Source of the DNA: an uncultured Alphaproteobacteria bacterium
GTDB taxonomy: Bacteria; Pseudomonadota; Alphaproteobacteria; RF32; CAG-239
Reading direction: 5' to 3'
DNA: 64,000 nt
Assembly: GCA_944391705.1 (NCBI GenBank)
Contig: CALXUN010000006.1
Span: 1-64,000, forward strand
The translations under genes were made by a program, and so were the position numbers. Below the pieces are notes generated by a model. That model did no database searches. It was not told the origin of the DNA and saw nothing but the letters and a program-made list of their open reading frames with translations. Shown in pieces: positions 17,813-27,797 of this stretch (position 1 is the stretch's first letter; every line of letters starts with the position of its first letter).

Positions 17813-18236
17813 GCCACCTTTCCAAAATCCAGGAAGAAGAATTAGCCTTGTTTTCGCCGCCGACACCAAAGGCCAGATCGACATGACATTCCTTGCATAC
17901 CGGTATTTCCGGTATATTGTCCTTGCCCCGGTCGCCCCCGTTGGCAAACACCAGATGCGCGTCCGGATATTTCGCCCGTACCTTCCGGATGCCGTCTGAT
18001 GCCGAATTGTCATCATCATTGAACTCTAAAACGTCAATAACACCTTTTAAGTTCTCCAAAATCGCCTTGCGGGTTTTCATGCTGTAAAAATTCTTGCCTT
18101 TCTTGCGACACAGCCACGTGTCGGAATTCGCCAGCACAATCACTCCGTCGCTGGCCTCTGCCGAAGCTTTTATCATCTCGATATGTCCCTCGTGTATCGG
18201 GTCAAATCCCCCGCTGACTATGTAATATGTCGTCAT
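17793..18236 (-). CDS. Cytidylyltransferase-like nucleotidyltransferase
   Basis: A 147-residue HxGH nucleotidyltransferase with the motif SGGFDPIHEGHIEMI near 8-22, in which His-Glu-Gly-His binds the nucleotide. The later conserved region NGGDRGKDNIPE is in the position of the family's second motif. Relatives activate glycerol-3-phosphate, heptose-1-phosphate or similar small phosphates with CTP or ATP. The specific substrate cannot be told from this sequence. It is short for the HldE bifunctional enzyme and lacks a kinase domain. It sits in the polysaccharide operon, so it probably activates a decoration such as a polyol or sugar phosphate. Confidence 0.75.
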   Translation of the reverse strand: MTTYYIVSGGFDPIHEGHIEMIKASAEASDGVIVLANSDTWLCRKKGKNFYSMKTRKAILENLKGVIDVLEFNDDDNSASDGIRKVRAKYPDAHLVFANGGDRGKDNIPEIPVCKECHVDLAFGVGGENKANSSSWILERWHALEAA

Positions 18237-18245
18237 TTTTTTCTC

Positions 18246-19226
18246 CTAAATTAAATTAGACCATACCCGGCAAGGCTCCGACGTGCGGCAATGTAACAAT
18301 AAAAACAATCTGATTTTGTGTTTTAATTTTAAGCCCTCATAAGAAAGCATCTTTTTTTGGTACATTTCCCTGACATTTGTTTGTACCAAATCAAAAATCC
18401 GGCGCTGAATTCCCTTATCTTTTTGCCGGCGCACCGTCTGATTGGTCAACATCTTAAAACGACTGTTTAAAATAAAGCGGCGCACGGCACACATGCGTTC
18501 AGGACAATTCTTTTGGCAATATTCCCAGACCAGACGCATAACCTTAAAATAATCCCGGGCTTTTTCTTCGGTAAAAGGCTGATGTATAAAAGATTCCGGA
18601 TGTTGAAAATAAAAATAAAGCGGCTCTGAAACAAGAGCCAGACTTTTGGCTTTATTCATAACCTGCACGGCAAAGGGAATGTCCTCATAACGTACTTTGG
18701 GTTCAAAACGGATGCCTTCAAGCAATTTCTTCTTATAAAGCCTGGCATAAGATCCGGTCTGTATCCGGCGTTCTTCCATAAATGCCTTGAGCGGGTCCTT
18801 ATATACTTTTACTTTCAGCCGGTCTTTTTTGACAGATTGCAAAGGATGAACAGCTGCCGCACTTGTTTTGGAAATCATGCAATTAACAATATCAGCCCGT
18901 TCCCTTTCCATAACTTCCAGCATACAAAAAAACATTTCCGGATGAACGTAATCATCGGCATCAACAAAGCTGATGTAAGGCGCCCGGGCTTTACTTATCC
19001 CGGCGTTTCGGGCAGCAGATACACCTTGGTTATTCTGACTGATAATAACGATTCTTTTGTCCCCGGCAGCATAATCTTGCAGTATTTTCAAACTCTCATC
19101 AGTTGATCCGTCATCAACAAAGATTGCTTCAAAATCATCAAAACTCTGACCAAGCAAACTATCAACACAGCGGGGTAAATATTTTTCCGCATTATATACC
19201 GGTATGATAACGCTGATTTTCGGCAT
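18246..19226 (-). CDS. GT2 family glycosyltransferase
   Basis: A 326-residue inverting GT-A enzyme. It opens ISVIIPVYNAEKYLPRCVDSL, has VDDGSTD near 37-43 and the metal-binding SFVDADDYV near 86-94. The C-terminal part is basic and helical, without membrane spans, so it is a peripheral cytoplasmic enzyme. It is the first gene of the operon that runs down to 9978, nine bases ahead of the nucleotidyltransferase. The upstream stretch 19227-19380 is AT-rich and must hold the operon promoter, but I cannot pick a convincing -35/-10 pair. Donor and acceptor are unknown. Confidence 0.88.
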   Translation of the reverse strand: MPKISVIIPVYNAEKYLPRCVDSLLGQSFDDFEAIFVDDGSTDESLKILQDYAAGDKRIVIISQNNQGVSAARNAGISKARAPYISFVDADDYVHPEMFFCMLEVMERERADIVNCMISKTSAAAVHPLQSVKKDRLKVKVYKDPLKAFMEERRIQTGSYARLYKKKLLEGIRFEPKVRYEDIPFAVQVMNKAKSLALVSEPLYFYFQHPESFIHQPFTEEKARDYFKVMRLVWEYCQKNCPERMCAVRRFILNSRFKMLTNQTVRRQKDKGIQRRIFDLVQTNVREMYQKKMLSYEGLKLKHKIRLFLLLHCRTSEPCRVWSNLI

Positions 19227-19382
19227 TATTATCTGACAACCTTGCCGGCCCTCCTGTTGTAAACCTTAAACACAAGTTATAAGTATACAGATAATACTCA
19301 ATAAAAACTATTTTGCAACCAATATTTTGCATTTTATATGGTCAATACAATTTACATATATAAGCTTTTATATAACACATAT

Positions 19383-19414
19383 AAAAAGCACCCTGTATCA
19401 AACATACAGAGTGC
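19383..19414 (-). terminator. Terminator of lpxA
   Basis: The minus-strand stem GCACTCTGTAT (19404-19414) pairs with ATACAGGGTGC (19388-19398) with one mismatch and a 5-nt loop. A T-run follows (AAAAA on the plus strand, 19383-19387). It lies 27 bp past the lpxA stop. Confidence 0.75.
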
Positions 19415-19441
19415 CAAAGCTGCAGATAAACTGATGAAAAC

Positions 19442-20239
19442 CTACTCAGCCGTCAACAAATTGCGTTTACTTTCCAGGGCATCATCAATAAACCGGATTT
19501 GTTCCATAACCATTTCATTGTCTTTATATTTTTCACGGGCTTCGGCCAGCCTTTCTTCAAATGTGCCGTTTTTACCCTTAAACAAAAACATATAAGCACG
19601 TGTCACTGCTTTAACTGCCGATTCATCAATGCCGCTGCGTTTTAAGCCGATAACATTCAACCCGCGCAGCTTGCCGCGGTCACCGGTAACCATGCCAAAC
19701 GGAATAACATCGCGTGCCACACCGCTCATACCGCCAATCATGGCTTTGCGCCCGATTCGGCAAAACTGGTGCACAGCAGAATTACCGCCGATAATAACGC
19801 CGTCTCCCAAACGGACATGCCCGCCGATAACCGCATTATTGGTCATAATGACGTTATTCCCGACCACACAGTCATGCGCCACGTGTGAATTGACCATAAA
19901 CATACCGTTGTCACCCACTGTTGTGGTAAAATGTTCTTTCGGCGTGCCGCATTGCATGGTTACGTTTTCACGGATAATGTTGTTTTTGCCGATAATCAGC
20001 CTGGCTTCTTCTTTAAACTCATTACCGTGATCCTGCGGACCGCCGCCCAGACATGCCCCCGGGAAAACAACCGTTCCCTCACCGATGGTTGTATTGCCCA
20101 TAACACTCACACGAGCCAGAAGTTTAACGTTTTCACCGATTTTTGCTCTTGAACTAACCCAGCAAAACGGGCCGATTTCAGCGCTCTTAGCAATTTGAGC
20201 ACCGTCTTCGACAACGGCTGTCGGATGAATTTTTGCCAT
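19442..20239 (-). CDS. lpxA: UDP-N-acetylglucosamine acyltransferase
   Basis: LpxA starts lipid A synthesis by moving a 3-hydroxyacyl chain from ACP to UDP-GlcNAc. The protein (265 residues) shows hexapeptide repeats (IHPTAVVEDGAQI, IGENVKLLARVSVMG) forming a left-handed beta helix. Catalytic His122 lies in NSHVAHDCVVG (E. coli His125). GGNSAVHQFCRIG and LRGLNVIGLKRSGI are family signatures. AAGGAA lies before the ATG. It is not beside lpxD, fabZ or lpxB, which is the usual proteobacterial arrangement, so the raetz-pathway genes are dispersed here. A terminator follows, and an RsmB-like gene lies 91 bp upstream on the same strand. Confidence 0.96.
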   Translation of the reverse strand: MAKIHPTAVVEDGAQIAKSAEIGPFCWVSSRAKIGENVKLLARVSVMGNTTIGEGTVVFPGACLGGGPQDHGNEFKEEARLIIGKNNIIRENVTMQCGTPKEHFTTTVGDNGMFMVNSHVAHDCVVGNNVIMTNNAVIGGHVRLGDGVIIGGNSAVHQFCRIGRKAMIGGMSGVARDVIPFGMVTGDRGKLRGLNVIGLKRSGIDESAVKAVTRAYMFLFKGKNGTFEERLAEAREKYKDNEMVMEQIRFIDDALESKRNLLTAE

Positions 20240-20330
20240 TTTTTATTCCTTTCCTATTAAATTTTGATACAAAAGAAATAACATAATCAGCAAAGAAAAG
20301 TCTACACACGAATAATTACAAAAAATTTCA

Positions 20331-21560
20331 CTATGATTTTTTCTTAAAATCCGTTTTCTTTTCCATCATACAAAAGAAAAAGCCGTCGGTATTGGTGGCA
20401 AGCGGTGAAAACCTGACAAAACGCTTTTCATTAAACGGATAAGGCATATCAAGACGCTTCTGCCACAAATAAGCGTGATCTGCAAAGACAATATCCGGAT
20501 GTTTGGCTGTAAACTTTTCAACAATGTTTTCATTTTCATCTTTTAAAATCGAGCAGGTCATATAAACAATCCTTCCGCCTTTTTTTGTATGCCGGTAAGC
20601 TGTTTCCAGAATTTCCGACTGCGTGTTGTTTAAGGCCGAAAGCCTTTCAGGCGTCAAACGGAATTTGGCATCCGGCGACCGCCGCCATGTTCCGCTGCCC
20701 GAGCACGGTGCGTCCAGAATAAAACAATCATAATCCGTATCTTCAACCGTATGCAGCAGTTTAATATTACGAATTCCGAGACGCATCGCCCGTTCCTTAA
20801 TGACGTCCATACGGTTCCAGTTGGCATCATGAGCGTAAATAACACCTTCATTGTGGTTATAAGCAGCAATTGCCAAGCTTTTTCCACCGGCACCGGCACA
20901 ATAATCAATTATTTTTTCATCCGGCTTGACACAACACAAATATGCAGCCAGCTGTGATGCCTCATCCTGCACTTCAACCAAACCTTCCTGATAAGTCATA
21001 CAGTTATTTAAATTAACCCGTTCCGCCGAACGCAGCCCAAACGGTGACAGCGGCGTCAGAGAAAAAAACAGCCCCTCGCCTTTAAGCCGGTTTTTAACCG
21101 TTTGCCTGTCGGCCATATTTACCCGTAAATCAGCCGGAGCCGGTTGGTTAAGACTCTGAACAAGCATCGGATTATTAATTTTTTCATAAAGCCAGCACGG
21201 ACATTCGGCTTCCACGTAACCAGGATAAACTTTCTCCGGTAAATTTTTAAGCCATATCTTTTCATCTTTATTTAATGCCGCCAAACCATACTCCGACCCG
21301 TCTGCAACAATATCCAAATCTTCATCTTTTAAATACAAAAGCAAAATCCGGCGCACATTTAAACTTTCTGCCTCAAAAGCAAGGCGCATCCGCTTCCGGA
21401 TAATATTCCAAACCGTATCAACAATAAACCGCCTGTCTTTTGAGCCGATATATTTGCGTTTTCGGACATATTCGTTGATAATATTGTCAGCCGGATTTTC
21501 ATCTTTTAAAACCTCGCTTAATATTTCAAAAACCGCCTGATAACGCGCGCTGATTTTCAT
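20331..21560 (-). CDS. RsmB/NOP-family rRNA cytosine-C5 methyltransferase
   Basis: A SAM-dependent methyltransferase of about 409 residues. An N-terminal NusB-like or RNA-binding region is followed by the Rossmann core: DYCAGAGGKSLAIAA for SAM, CFILDAPCSGSGTWRRSPD with the release cysteine, and YMTCSILKDENENIV with the nucleophile cysteine. It modifies rRNA, most likely 16S C967, although other RsmB/RsmF specificities cannot be excluded. I chose the ATG at 21560, which is preceded by AAAGGA, over the in-frame TTG at 21581. It is probably transcribed with lpxA. Confidence 0.88.
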   Translation of the reverse strand: MKISARYQAVFEILSEVLKDENPADNIINEYVRKRKYIGSKDRRFIVDTVWNIIRKRMRLAFEAESLNVRRILLLYLKDEDLDIVADGSEYGLAALNKDEKIWLKNLPEKVYPGYVEAECPCWLYEKINNPMLVQSLNQPAPADLRVNMADRQTVKNRLKGEGLFFSLTPLSPFGLRSAERVNLNNCMTYQEGLVEVQDEASQLAAYLCCVKPDEKIIDYCAGAGGKSLAIAAYNHNEGVIYAHDANWNRMDVIKERAMRLGIRNIKLLHTVEDTDYDCFILDAPCSGSGTWRRSPDAKFRLTPERLSALNNTQSEILETAYRHTKKGGRIVYMTCSILKDENENIVEKFTAKHPDIVFADHAYLWQKRLDMPYPFNEKRFVRFSPLATNTDGFFFCMMEKKTDFKKKS

Positions 21561-21609
21561 GATTTTTCCTTTCGTTTTCAATATAGCCCCTAAAAATATT
21601 TAAGGCAAT

Positions 21610-21641
21610 AAAAAAGGGAGCTGTTTTCTGCCCCCTTTTTT
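21610..21641 (-). terminator. Terminator after the 200-residue unknown gene
   Basis: AAAAAGGG and CCCTTTTT arms with an internal GC pair and a short loop (plus-strand 21611-21640). It is followed by a T-run on the minus strand. It separates the unknown gene from the rsmB-like gene. Confidence 0.65.
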
Positions 21642-21648
21642 ATGACAC

Positions 21649-22251
21649 TTATTTGCTTATTTCAATAAGTTCCTCAACTGTCGGAACCCTCGTATACACA
21701 AAGTGCAACGGTTCAAAATAGTGCCACATGCACTCTGTCGTGGTTTTCCAGCAGAAAGCTTCATCTTGATAAGCCGTCAGCTGATTACCCTTGACCTTAA
21801 ACCCACGTCCTATCTTAACACTATTGGCCGTGAACAATTCATAATGGACAACAGCAGTTCCTTTGCGCCACCACGGATGAAAAATCCTAAGTTCTGCCGA
21901 CCTTGCCGGAAAAACAATAACTTCTTCCGCAAACGGTTCGTAAAACAAAAAGAAATCCTTGTCCCAGTCTGTCAACCACGCACCGTCTGCATGATACTGC
22001 ACCCAGCCGTGATATACAAAACCGACACGGCCATGCATGGCCTGAATATCTTGTCCTGCCAGAGGATAAATTTCCGGACGGATATTAACTGTAGCAAATA
22101 TACCGCTGTGTGCATCAAAAATAAACCGCCGACCTCTGTCCAGCGAAAGTTTATAATTTTCCAGCAATTTGCCGACATTGGAGGATGTTAAAGATTTATA
22201 TCCCCACATCCGGCGGGCCAGACCCGACACTTTTACTTTTTCTGTTTTCAT
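21649..22251 (-). CDS. Hypothetical protein (200 residues)
   Basis: I do not recognise this protein. It has no signal peptide or transmembrane helix. It is rich in Trp, Tyr and Phe (for example HGWVQYHADGAWLTDWDKDFFLFYEPF) and appears mainly beta-stranded, like a small ligand- or carbohydrate-contacting domain. The N-terminus is basic (KTEKVKVSGLARRMWGYK). It is a single-gene unit ended by its own terminator, upstream of the rsmB-like gene and downstream of rlmE. The composition is like the neighbours, so transfer is not suggested. Confidence 0.6.
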   Translation of the reverse strand: MKTEKVKVSGLARRMWGYKSLTSSNVGKLLENYKLSLDRGRRFIFDAHSGIFATVNIRPEIYPLAGQDIQAMHGRVGFVYHGWVQYHADGAWLTDWDKDFFLFYEPFAEEVIVFPARSAELRIFHPWWRKGTAVVHYELFTANSVKIGRGFKVKGNQLTAYQDEAFCWKTTTECMWHYFEPLHFVYTRVPTVEELIEISK

Positions 22252-22323
22252 AAAAATAAAATTTAATAATTTTCAATTGAATTTATATTGGCATAAACAT
22301 TATTTTTTGTCAACAGATATTCG

Positions 22324-23025
22324 TCAAAAGCTGTTATTTCCTCGAAAACCTTGCGCCACCACGTATGTTTCCGGCGAGCCCTGACGACTGGCATCCGGCT
22401 TAAAATGCGAAACTTTGGCAAAATTTTTCTTCATATCGGCTAAAAGCCCCCCTTCGGCGCCGCCTTGAAACACTTTGGCAATAAAAATACCGCCTGCTGC
22501 CAACACTTCTTTGGCAAACTGATAAGCAGCTTCTACCAAAGCCATCGTACGCAAATGATCCGTCTGCTGATGTCCGGTCGTATTGGCGGCCATATCGCTC
22601 ATGACAATATCTGCCGGACCGTTCAGCAATGCCTTTAATTTATCAGGCGCATCAGCGGTCGTAAAATCCTGACAAATAAGAACGGCACCGTTTACCGGCT
22701 CACATTCCAAGATATCAATGCCAACCACCTGACCGCTGCCTTTATTTCGCATAACCGCAACCTGCGTCCAACCGCCGGGAGCACAGCCCAAATCGACAAT
22801 CGTTCTGCCTTTGCCCAAAAACTTATATTTTTCATCCAGCTGAATAAGCTTAAACGCCGCCCGTGAGCGATACCCCAAACGTTTTGATTCGGCAACGTAC
22901 GGATCATTTAACTGCCGTTCCAGCCAGCGATTGGATGACGGCTTATGATATTTAGCGGTTTTGACCCGGACCGTTAAAGTTTTTCTGCCGCGTACCATTT
23001 TGGCAGAATGTGTCAGTTTTGCCAT
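22324..23025 (-). CDS. rlmE: 23S rRNA (uridine-2552-2'-O)-methyltransferase
   Basis: RlmE/FtsJ methylates U2552 of 23S rRNA late in 50S assembly. The 233-residue protein has RWLERQLNDPYVAESKRLGYRSRAAFKL, which holds the first catalytic Lys, then the SAM motif DLGCAPGGWTQVA, the catalytic Asp in IVMSDMAAN, and the Lys in IAKVFQGG. AAGGAG about 10 bases upstream supports the ATG at 23025. This makes the start overlap the preceding Ppx/GppA gene by 74 bp; an internal ATG at 22998 would shorten the overlap. The pairing of a Ppx/GppA gene with rlmE is common in Alphaproteobacteria. Confidence 0.95.
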   Translation of the reverse strand: MAKLTHSAKMVRGRKTLTVRVKTAKYHKPSSNRWLERQLNDPYVAESKRLGYRSRAAFKLIQLDEKYKFLGKGRTIVDLGCAPGGWTQVAVMRNKGSGQVVGIDILECEPVNGAVLICQDFTTADAPDKLKALLNGPADIVMSDMAANTTGHQQTDHLRTMALVEAAYQFAKEVLAAGGIFIAKVFQGGAEGGLLADMKKNFAKVSHFKPDASRQGSPETYVVAQGFRGNNSF

Positions 23026-23959
23026 TGTCTATCAACTCCTTAATTATACCGTCTTGAGCACTTTTAAGCGATGCCGTCAGTTCATCAAAGCCTAAGCCGT
23101 CATATATTGTTTTAAAAATTGTGCAGGCCGCCACAAAAATCGGTGCCCTGTTTTCGCCGATATAAGGCGATTCCAAACGCTCTTTGGCATCCATCGCATA
23201 AACACGTTTAACGGCTTCATCAAGTTTGACCCGGCTGATTGTCCTGCCGTCTGCCTTAAATCGGTCATAAACATTCCAGTTTTCTGCCAGAGCAATCAAC
23301 CGCAACGGCGTACTGGATGTTGCCAAAAGGCAACAACTGCTCCGGTAATTATCCAAACCAGATTTAACAACGAAATCGCTGACATATGTTTTTATTTCTT
23401 TGGCAAGATTTTCCCGGCACGATCTATCATAATCGGTAAGTCCGAATGCTTCAGCGGCATTGCGCCCGCCCCACGGAATTGAGACGGTATACAATATTTT
23501 TGGAAATTTATCATTGGTTGCCAGAGAAATTTCGGTTGAACCGCCGCCCAAATCATAAACAACGGCATACTTGGAATTTTCCGGTGCATTAAGAAGCGCC
23601 CCTTTTAAGTTAAGCCGGGCTTCTTCGCGCCCGTCAATAATCTCCAGTTCGACACCCGAGCGTTTTCTGACTTCCTGCACAAAATCAGCGCCGTTTTCCG
23701 CCATCCGGCAGGAAGCTGTGGCAATCGCCCGGCATACCCCGACATCATATTTTTTCATTAAAACAGAGTATTCTCTGAAAGCTTTCAAGCCTCTTTCAAT
23801 TGCTTCAGGCGTAAACCGCATATGAGCATACATACCTTCACCCAATTTCGTCGGAATTGAATTGCGGTAAAGGCATTTGCCGGTTTTATCGGTAATCATC
23901 AGTCGACATGAATTCGTGCCCAAATCTATCGCTGCAAAATTTTTTCCGTTTATAAGCAT
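22952..23959 (-). CDS. Ppx/GppA-family phosphatase, paralogue 2
   Basis: An actin-fold (ASKHA) hydrolase of polyphosphate or pppGpp. The phosphate-1 motif FAAIDLGTNSCRLMI begins the protein, and the later glycine motif is VVYDLGGGSTEISLA. I set the start at the ATG at 23959, one base after the stop of the upstream paralogue (TAA-C-ATG). A longer frame to 24082 would run inside that gene. At about 335 residues it is a short form lacking the C-terminal HD-like domain of E. coli Ppx. The substrate, either polyphosphate or pppGpp, cannot be assigned. Its end overlaps rlmE by 74 bp. Confidence 0.85.
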   Translation of the reverse strand: MLINGKNFAAIDLGTNSCRLMITDKTGKCLYRNSIPTKLGEGMYAHMRFTPEAIERGLKAFREYSVLMKKYDVGVCRAIATASCRMAENGADFVQEVRKRSGVELEIIDGREEARLNLKGALLNAPENSKYAVVYDLGGGSTEISLATNDKFPKILYTVSIPWGGRNAAEAFGLTDYDRSCRENLAKEIKTYVSDFVVKSGLDNYRSSCCLLATSSTPLRLIALAENWNVYDRFKADGRTISRVKLDEAVKRVYAMDAKERLESPYIGENRAPIFVAACTIFKTIYDGLGFDELTASLKSAQDGIIKELIDNGKTDTFCQNGTRQKNFNGPGQNR

Positions 23960-23960
23960 G

Positions 23961-25088
23961 TTATTTATCCTGATTTTCTTCTTTTTTTGGGTTAAACGAT
24001 TTTCGACCATGTCGACCAAAACGCCCGCGATTTCTGTGATAAATATTCCTCTGCCGGCGGTTTTGTCCCATTTGGCGCTCATGATGCATCATATCCAAAA
24101 GAATTCCTTCGCGGATACCCCGGTCGGCAACCGTAATTTCGGCAATCGGCCAAAAAGTCAGCAACGATTCAATAATGGCACAGCCGGCAATTGTCAAGTC
24201 TGATTTTGACGGACCGATACACGGATGTTTGCGCCGTCCTTCATCACCGATATTTTTAATTTTATTAATAACCCTCGTCATATCCGGCCCGGAAATGGAA
24301 ATACCATCCACGGCTGAACGATTGTAACGCGGCAGATTTAAATGTACGGCCCCTAAAACCGTTACCGTTCCGGAAGTTCCGACAACCTGGATTTCCTGAT
24401 TTTTAATTCCTTCATAAATACCGAATTTTTCATCAAACTCTTCCAAAAGCTTTTGCGTACGCTCCATAATTGTGGTATATGCCAAATTCGTCATATCCTG
24501 TTTGGGGAAAGCTTCGGAAATTGTTACCACACCATAAGGGAGAGAAACAAAGCCTTCTATAAAAGTCTTACCGCTGTCGGTAATGCGCGCCAGAGAAATT
24601 TCGGTTGAACCGCCGCCGATATCAAAAACCAACATTCTTTTGATGTTTCTGTTTAGAAGCGGAACGCAGCCGACAACAGCCAGACGGGATTCTTCCTTGG
24701 AAGAAATAATTTCCAAATCAATGCCGGCTTCTTTTTTCACCAGCTCGACAAATTCCCGGCAGTTTTTTGCCCGGCGACAGGCAGCTGTTGCCACAAAACG
24801 GGATTTAACAATCGGCGCATATTCGTTAATAACACCGCGGCAAACCTTTAACGCCGTCACCGTCCGCCGGATGGCGGCTCTTGAAAGTTCATTATCATTA
24901 ATAATGCCTTCTCCCAGCCGGGTAATTTTTGAAAAAGTTTCCACAACATGAAAAGAGGTTGGCGTTGGCGTGGCAATGACAAGCCGGCAGGAATTCGTAC
25001 CCAAATCTATCGCCGCATAATTTCCCGCGGCAGCATAGTCTTTATGCTGATCCTGTATTTTTCTGCCATTTTTTCCATTGTTGCCCAT
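23961..25088 (-). CDS. Ppx/GppA-family phosphatase, paralogue 1
   Basis: A second Ppx/GppA protein, 375 residues, with YAAIDLGTNSCRLVIA near 24-38 and MLVFDIGGGSTEISLARI near 155. A charged N-terminal tail of about 20 residues (NNGKNGRKIQDQHKDY) and a basic C-terminal tail (RQRNIYHRNRGRFGRHGRKSF) distinguish it from the following paralogue. It starts 5 bp after the ccrM stop with AAAGGGT upstream, so ccrM and both phosphatases probably form one operon with rlmE. Tandem copies suggest split roles, one as exopolyphosphatase and one as pppGpp phosphatase (inference). Confidence 0.85.
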   Translation of the reverse strand: MGNNGKNGRKIQDQHKDYAAAGNYAAIDLGTNSCRLVIATPTPTSFHVVETFSKITRLGEGIINDNELSRAAIRRTVTALKVCRGVINEYAPIVKSRFVATAACRRAKNCREFVELVKKEAGIDLEIISSKEESRLAVVGCVPLLNRNIKRMLVFDIGGGSTEISLARITDSGKTFIEGFVSLPYGVVTISEAFPKQDMTNLAYTTIMERTQKLLEEFDEKFGIYEGIKNQEIQVVGTSGTVTVLGAVHLNLPRYNRSAVDGISISGPDMTRVINKIKNIGDEGRRKHPCIGPSKSDLTIAGCAIIESLLTFWPIAEITVADRGIREGILLDMMHHERQMGQNRRQRNIYHRNRGRFGRHGRKSFNPKKEENQDK

Positions 25089-25093
25089 ACCCT

Positions 25094-26191
<1,098 letters not shown>

Positions 26192-26244
26192 TTATTTATT
26201 ACCTTTATTTCTTTATTGACGAAATTCATCATAAAGGAAGATGG

Positions 26245-26259
26245 TTATAAATTTATTAA
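26245..26259 (-). promoter_or_regulatory. CtrA-box-like element upstream of ccrM
   Basis: The minus strand reads TTAA-TAAATTT-ATAA, one mismatch from the CtrA consensus TTAA-N7-TTAA. It lies about 55-70 bp before the ccrM ATG. CtrA control of ccrM is established in Caulobacter; here it is only inferred, and an AT-rich region raises the chance of coincidence. Confidence 0.35.
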
Positions 26260-26269
26260 CAAACAAAAA

Positions 26270-27202
26270 TTAGCCAAAAATTCGAAATTTTAAACGGAAA
26301 CGACGGAAAATATTGTCGTTTTTTTGCATTTTGTCACTAAATTCATCATGATACTTTTTCATCATCCGTAAATATTTAGGATTAAGCGTCATGGCCGCAA
26401 GCTGTAAGTTATTACCGCTGCCGCGGTTTTCGTTATAAGCCCTGGCATAACGATATTCCTCCGGATCCCGGCCTTTTGTCGCCGCCAGCATTTTTCCGTT
26501 CCAGGAATACTGAAGCAAAAAAGCTTTACCCAAATGTTTGCCGTCTATTTTTTTTCCGCACTGGAAAGCGGCAAAGTGACAAGGTTTTAAAAAAAGCTTC
26601 AAGTCCTTATCTTTAATATCCACCCCCTGCACCGCCGCATATTGTTTAAATGCCTGACGAGCCTGCTCCCGTTCACAATCCGAAGCAAAATCAAACCCTT
26701 GAACGGCCCATACATATCCGCCGCAGGTTGCAACTCCGCCGACTTTTCCGGAATGCGCATTAAGCTTTAGAAATGAACGCGAAAAAACACCCGATGCTTT
26801 TTTACCGGCATCATAAGCTCTTATAAATTCCCGGTGGCGACAAACCAGATTATATAAAAAATGACTGCAGGACATGCCCGATTCTTTTATAATTGATTTT
26901 AATTCAATCTGCAAACCATCATCACACTCCAGCGTTTCGGCTACCGTCAGTTCGCTATCGGGCAATTTAAAACTGACAATGCAGTTCAGGTAGCGGCTAA
27001 ACCCCAGGTTGACGTTATCAACCCGGGCTGAGGAATAAATCACCCGTTCTTCATCATTTTTTCCGGACAATGGCCACTTTTCTTCGTCGTTACAAGATAT
27101 CGGCAAGTCTGCAAAAAAGTCCCGCAAATCATCAATTCCGGAAACATCCCTGTTGTTCCGGCATAAATTCAGATGATTGTATATGTATTCACTTATTTCC
27201 AT
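26270..27202 (-). CDS. Hypothetical protein (310 residues)
   Basis: I do not recognise this protein. It has no signal peptide or membrane segment. The N-terminal 90 residues are acidic. The middle (110-200) is mixed with a Gly-rich patch (GKVGGVATCGGYVWAVQGFDF) and the C-terminus is strongly basic (DNIFRRFRLKFRIFG). Nine cysteines are scattered without a clear metal motif. The start overlaps the upstream 193-residue gene by 14 bp, so the two are translated together and lie at the end of the run that begins with the ArnT-like gene. A relation to the envelope functions upstream is possible but unproven. Confidence 0.55.
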   Translation of the reverse strand: MEISEYIYNHLNLCRNNRDVSGIDDLRDFFADLPISCNDEEKWPLSGKNDEERVIYSSARVDNVNLGFSRYLNCIVSFKLPDSELTVAETLECDDGLQIELKSIIKESGMSCSHFLYNLVCRHREFIRAYDAGKKASGVFSRSFLKLNAHSGKVGGVATCGGYVWAVQGFDFASDCEREQARQAFKQYAAVQGVDIKDKDLKLFLKPCHFAAFQCGKKIDGKHLGKAFLLQYSWNGKMLAATKGRDPEEYRYARAYNENRGSGNNLQLAAMTLNPKYLRMMKKYHDEFSDKMQKNDNIFRRFRLKFRIFG

Positions 27203-27770
27203 TTGAGTTATATACGTTTTTACCGTTTAAAACATCTTCAATCAATTGCTCCCGGCTGCGGACAATATTCAACTCCTCTTCACTCACCGCTTCAACATTG
27301 GCAATCGTATCCTGCATGTCAATCATATTTTGATAACTGGCTTTTTTAGCCTCATCTGTTTCACTTTTCAGCTGTTGGAGCAAAATTTCTTTAACCGCGC
27401 GGGTATGTTCCCGCAAATATAAAGTGCGCAGAATAGACCTCAGACGCTGCTCGACATAATAAAAACGTTCTGCCGTCCAACAGTTCTTGTTTAGCCAGAA
27501 ATTAACCGGCCAGGGCAAGGCTGTTTCCAAATCACCCGACATTAACGATACTTTATCCGATACATCGGTATTCAGCCCCTGAGCCATATATTCCGACCAC
27601 AGCGGCAAAAATTTTTCCGTTTCTTCTGCCGAAATTTCTGTTGTAACAGCCATCGGCGGACAAGTTTCCTTAACAACGAAAGTATTATAATCAACCAATT
27701 TGCAGCTGAAAACTTTTAACACCAGCAGCAAAGCCAAAAATAAAATCAGATACCTCTTCCACGGCTTCAT
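27189..27770 (-). CDS. Hypothetical membrane-anchored protein (193 residues)
   Basis: I do not recognise this protein. One N-terminal hydrophobic helix (YLILFLALLLVLKVFSC) follows a short basic stretch, so it is an inner-membrane anchor or uncleaved signal. The FSC at its end is a poor lipobox. The rest is periplasmic if the usual orientation holds. Its second half is helical and charged (about 95-180), with coiled-coil character. I chose the ATG at 27770, preceded by AGGGA; an upstream TTG at 27788 is less likely. It lies 27 bp after the HAD-like gene and overlaps the next gene by 14 bp. Confidence 0.58.
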   Translation of the reverse strand: MKPWKRYLILFLALLLVLKVFSCKLVDYNTFVVKETCPPMAVTTEISAEETEKFLPLWSEYMAQGLNTDVSDKVSLMSGDLETALPWPVNFWLNKNCWTAERFYYVEQRLRSILRTLYLREHTRAVKEILLQQLKSETDEAKKASYQNMIDMQDTIANVEAVSEEELNIVRSREQLIEDVLNGKNVYNSNGNK

Positions 27771-27797
27771 ACATCCATTCCCTGACAAAGCGCTCCG

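Noticed and set aside
17813..18019. 69-residue N-terminal extension of the GT4 protein
   Set aside because: It is the nucleotidyltransferase gene read in another frame; the ATG at 17812 has a good ribosome site.
9978..19226. Polysaccharide operon as a prophage or plasmid island
   Set aside because: No integrase, transposase, phage or conjugation gene is present; only the middle genes are AT-rich.
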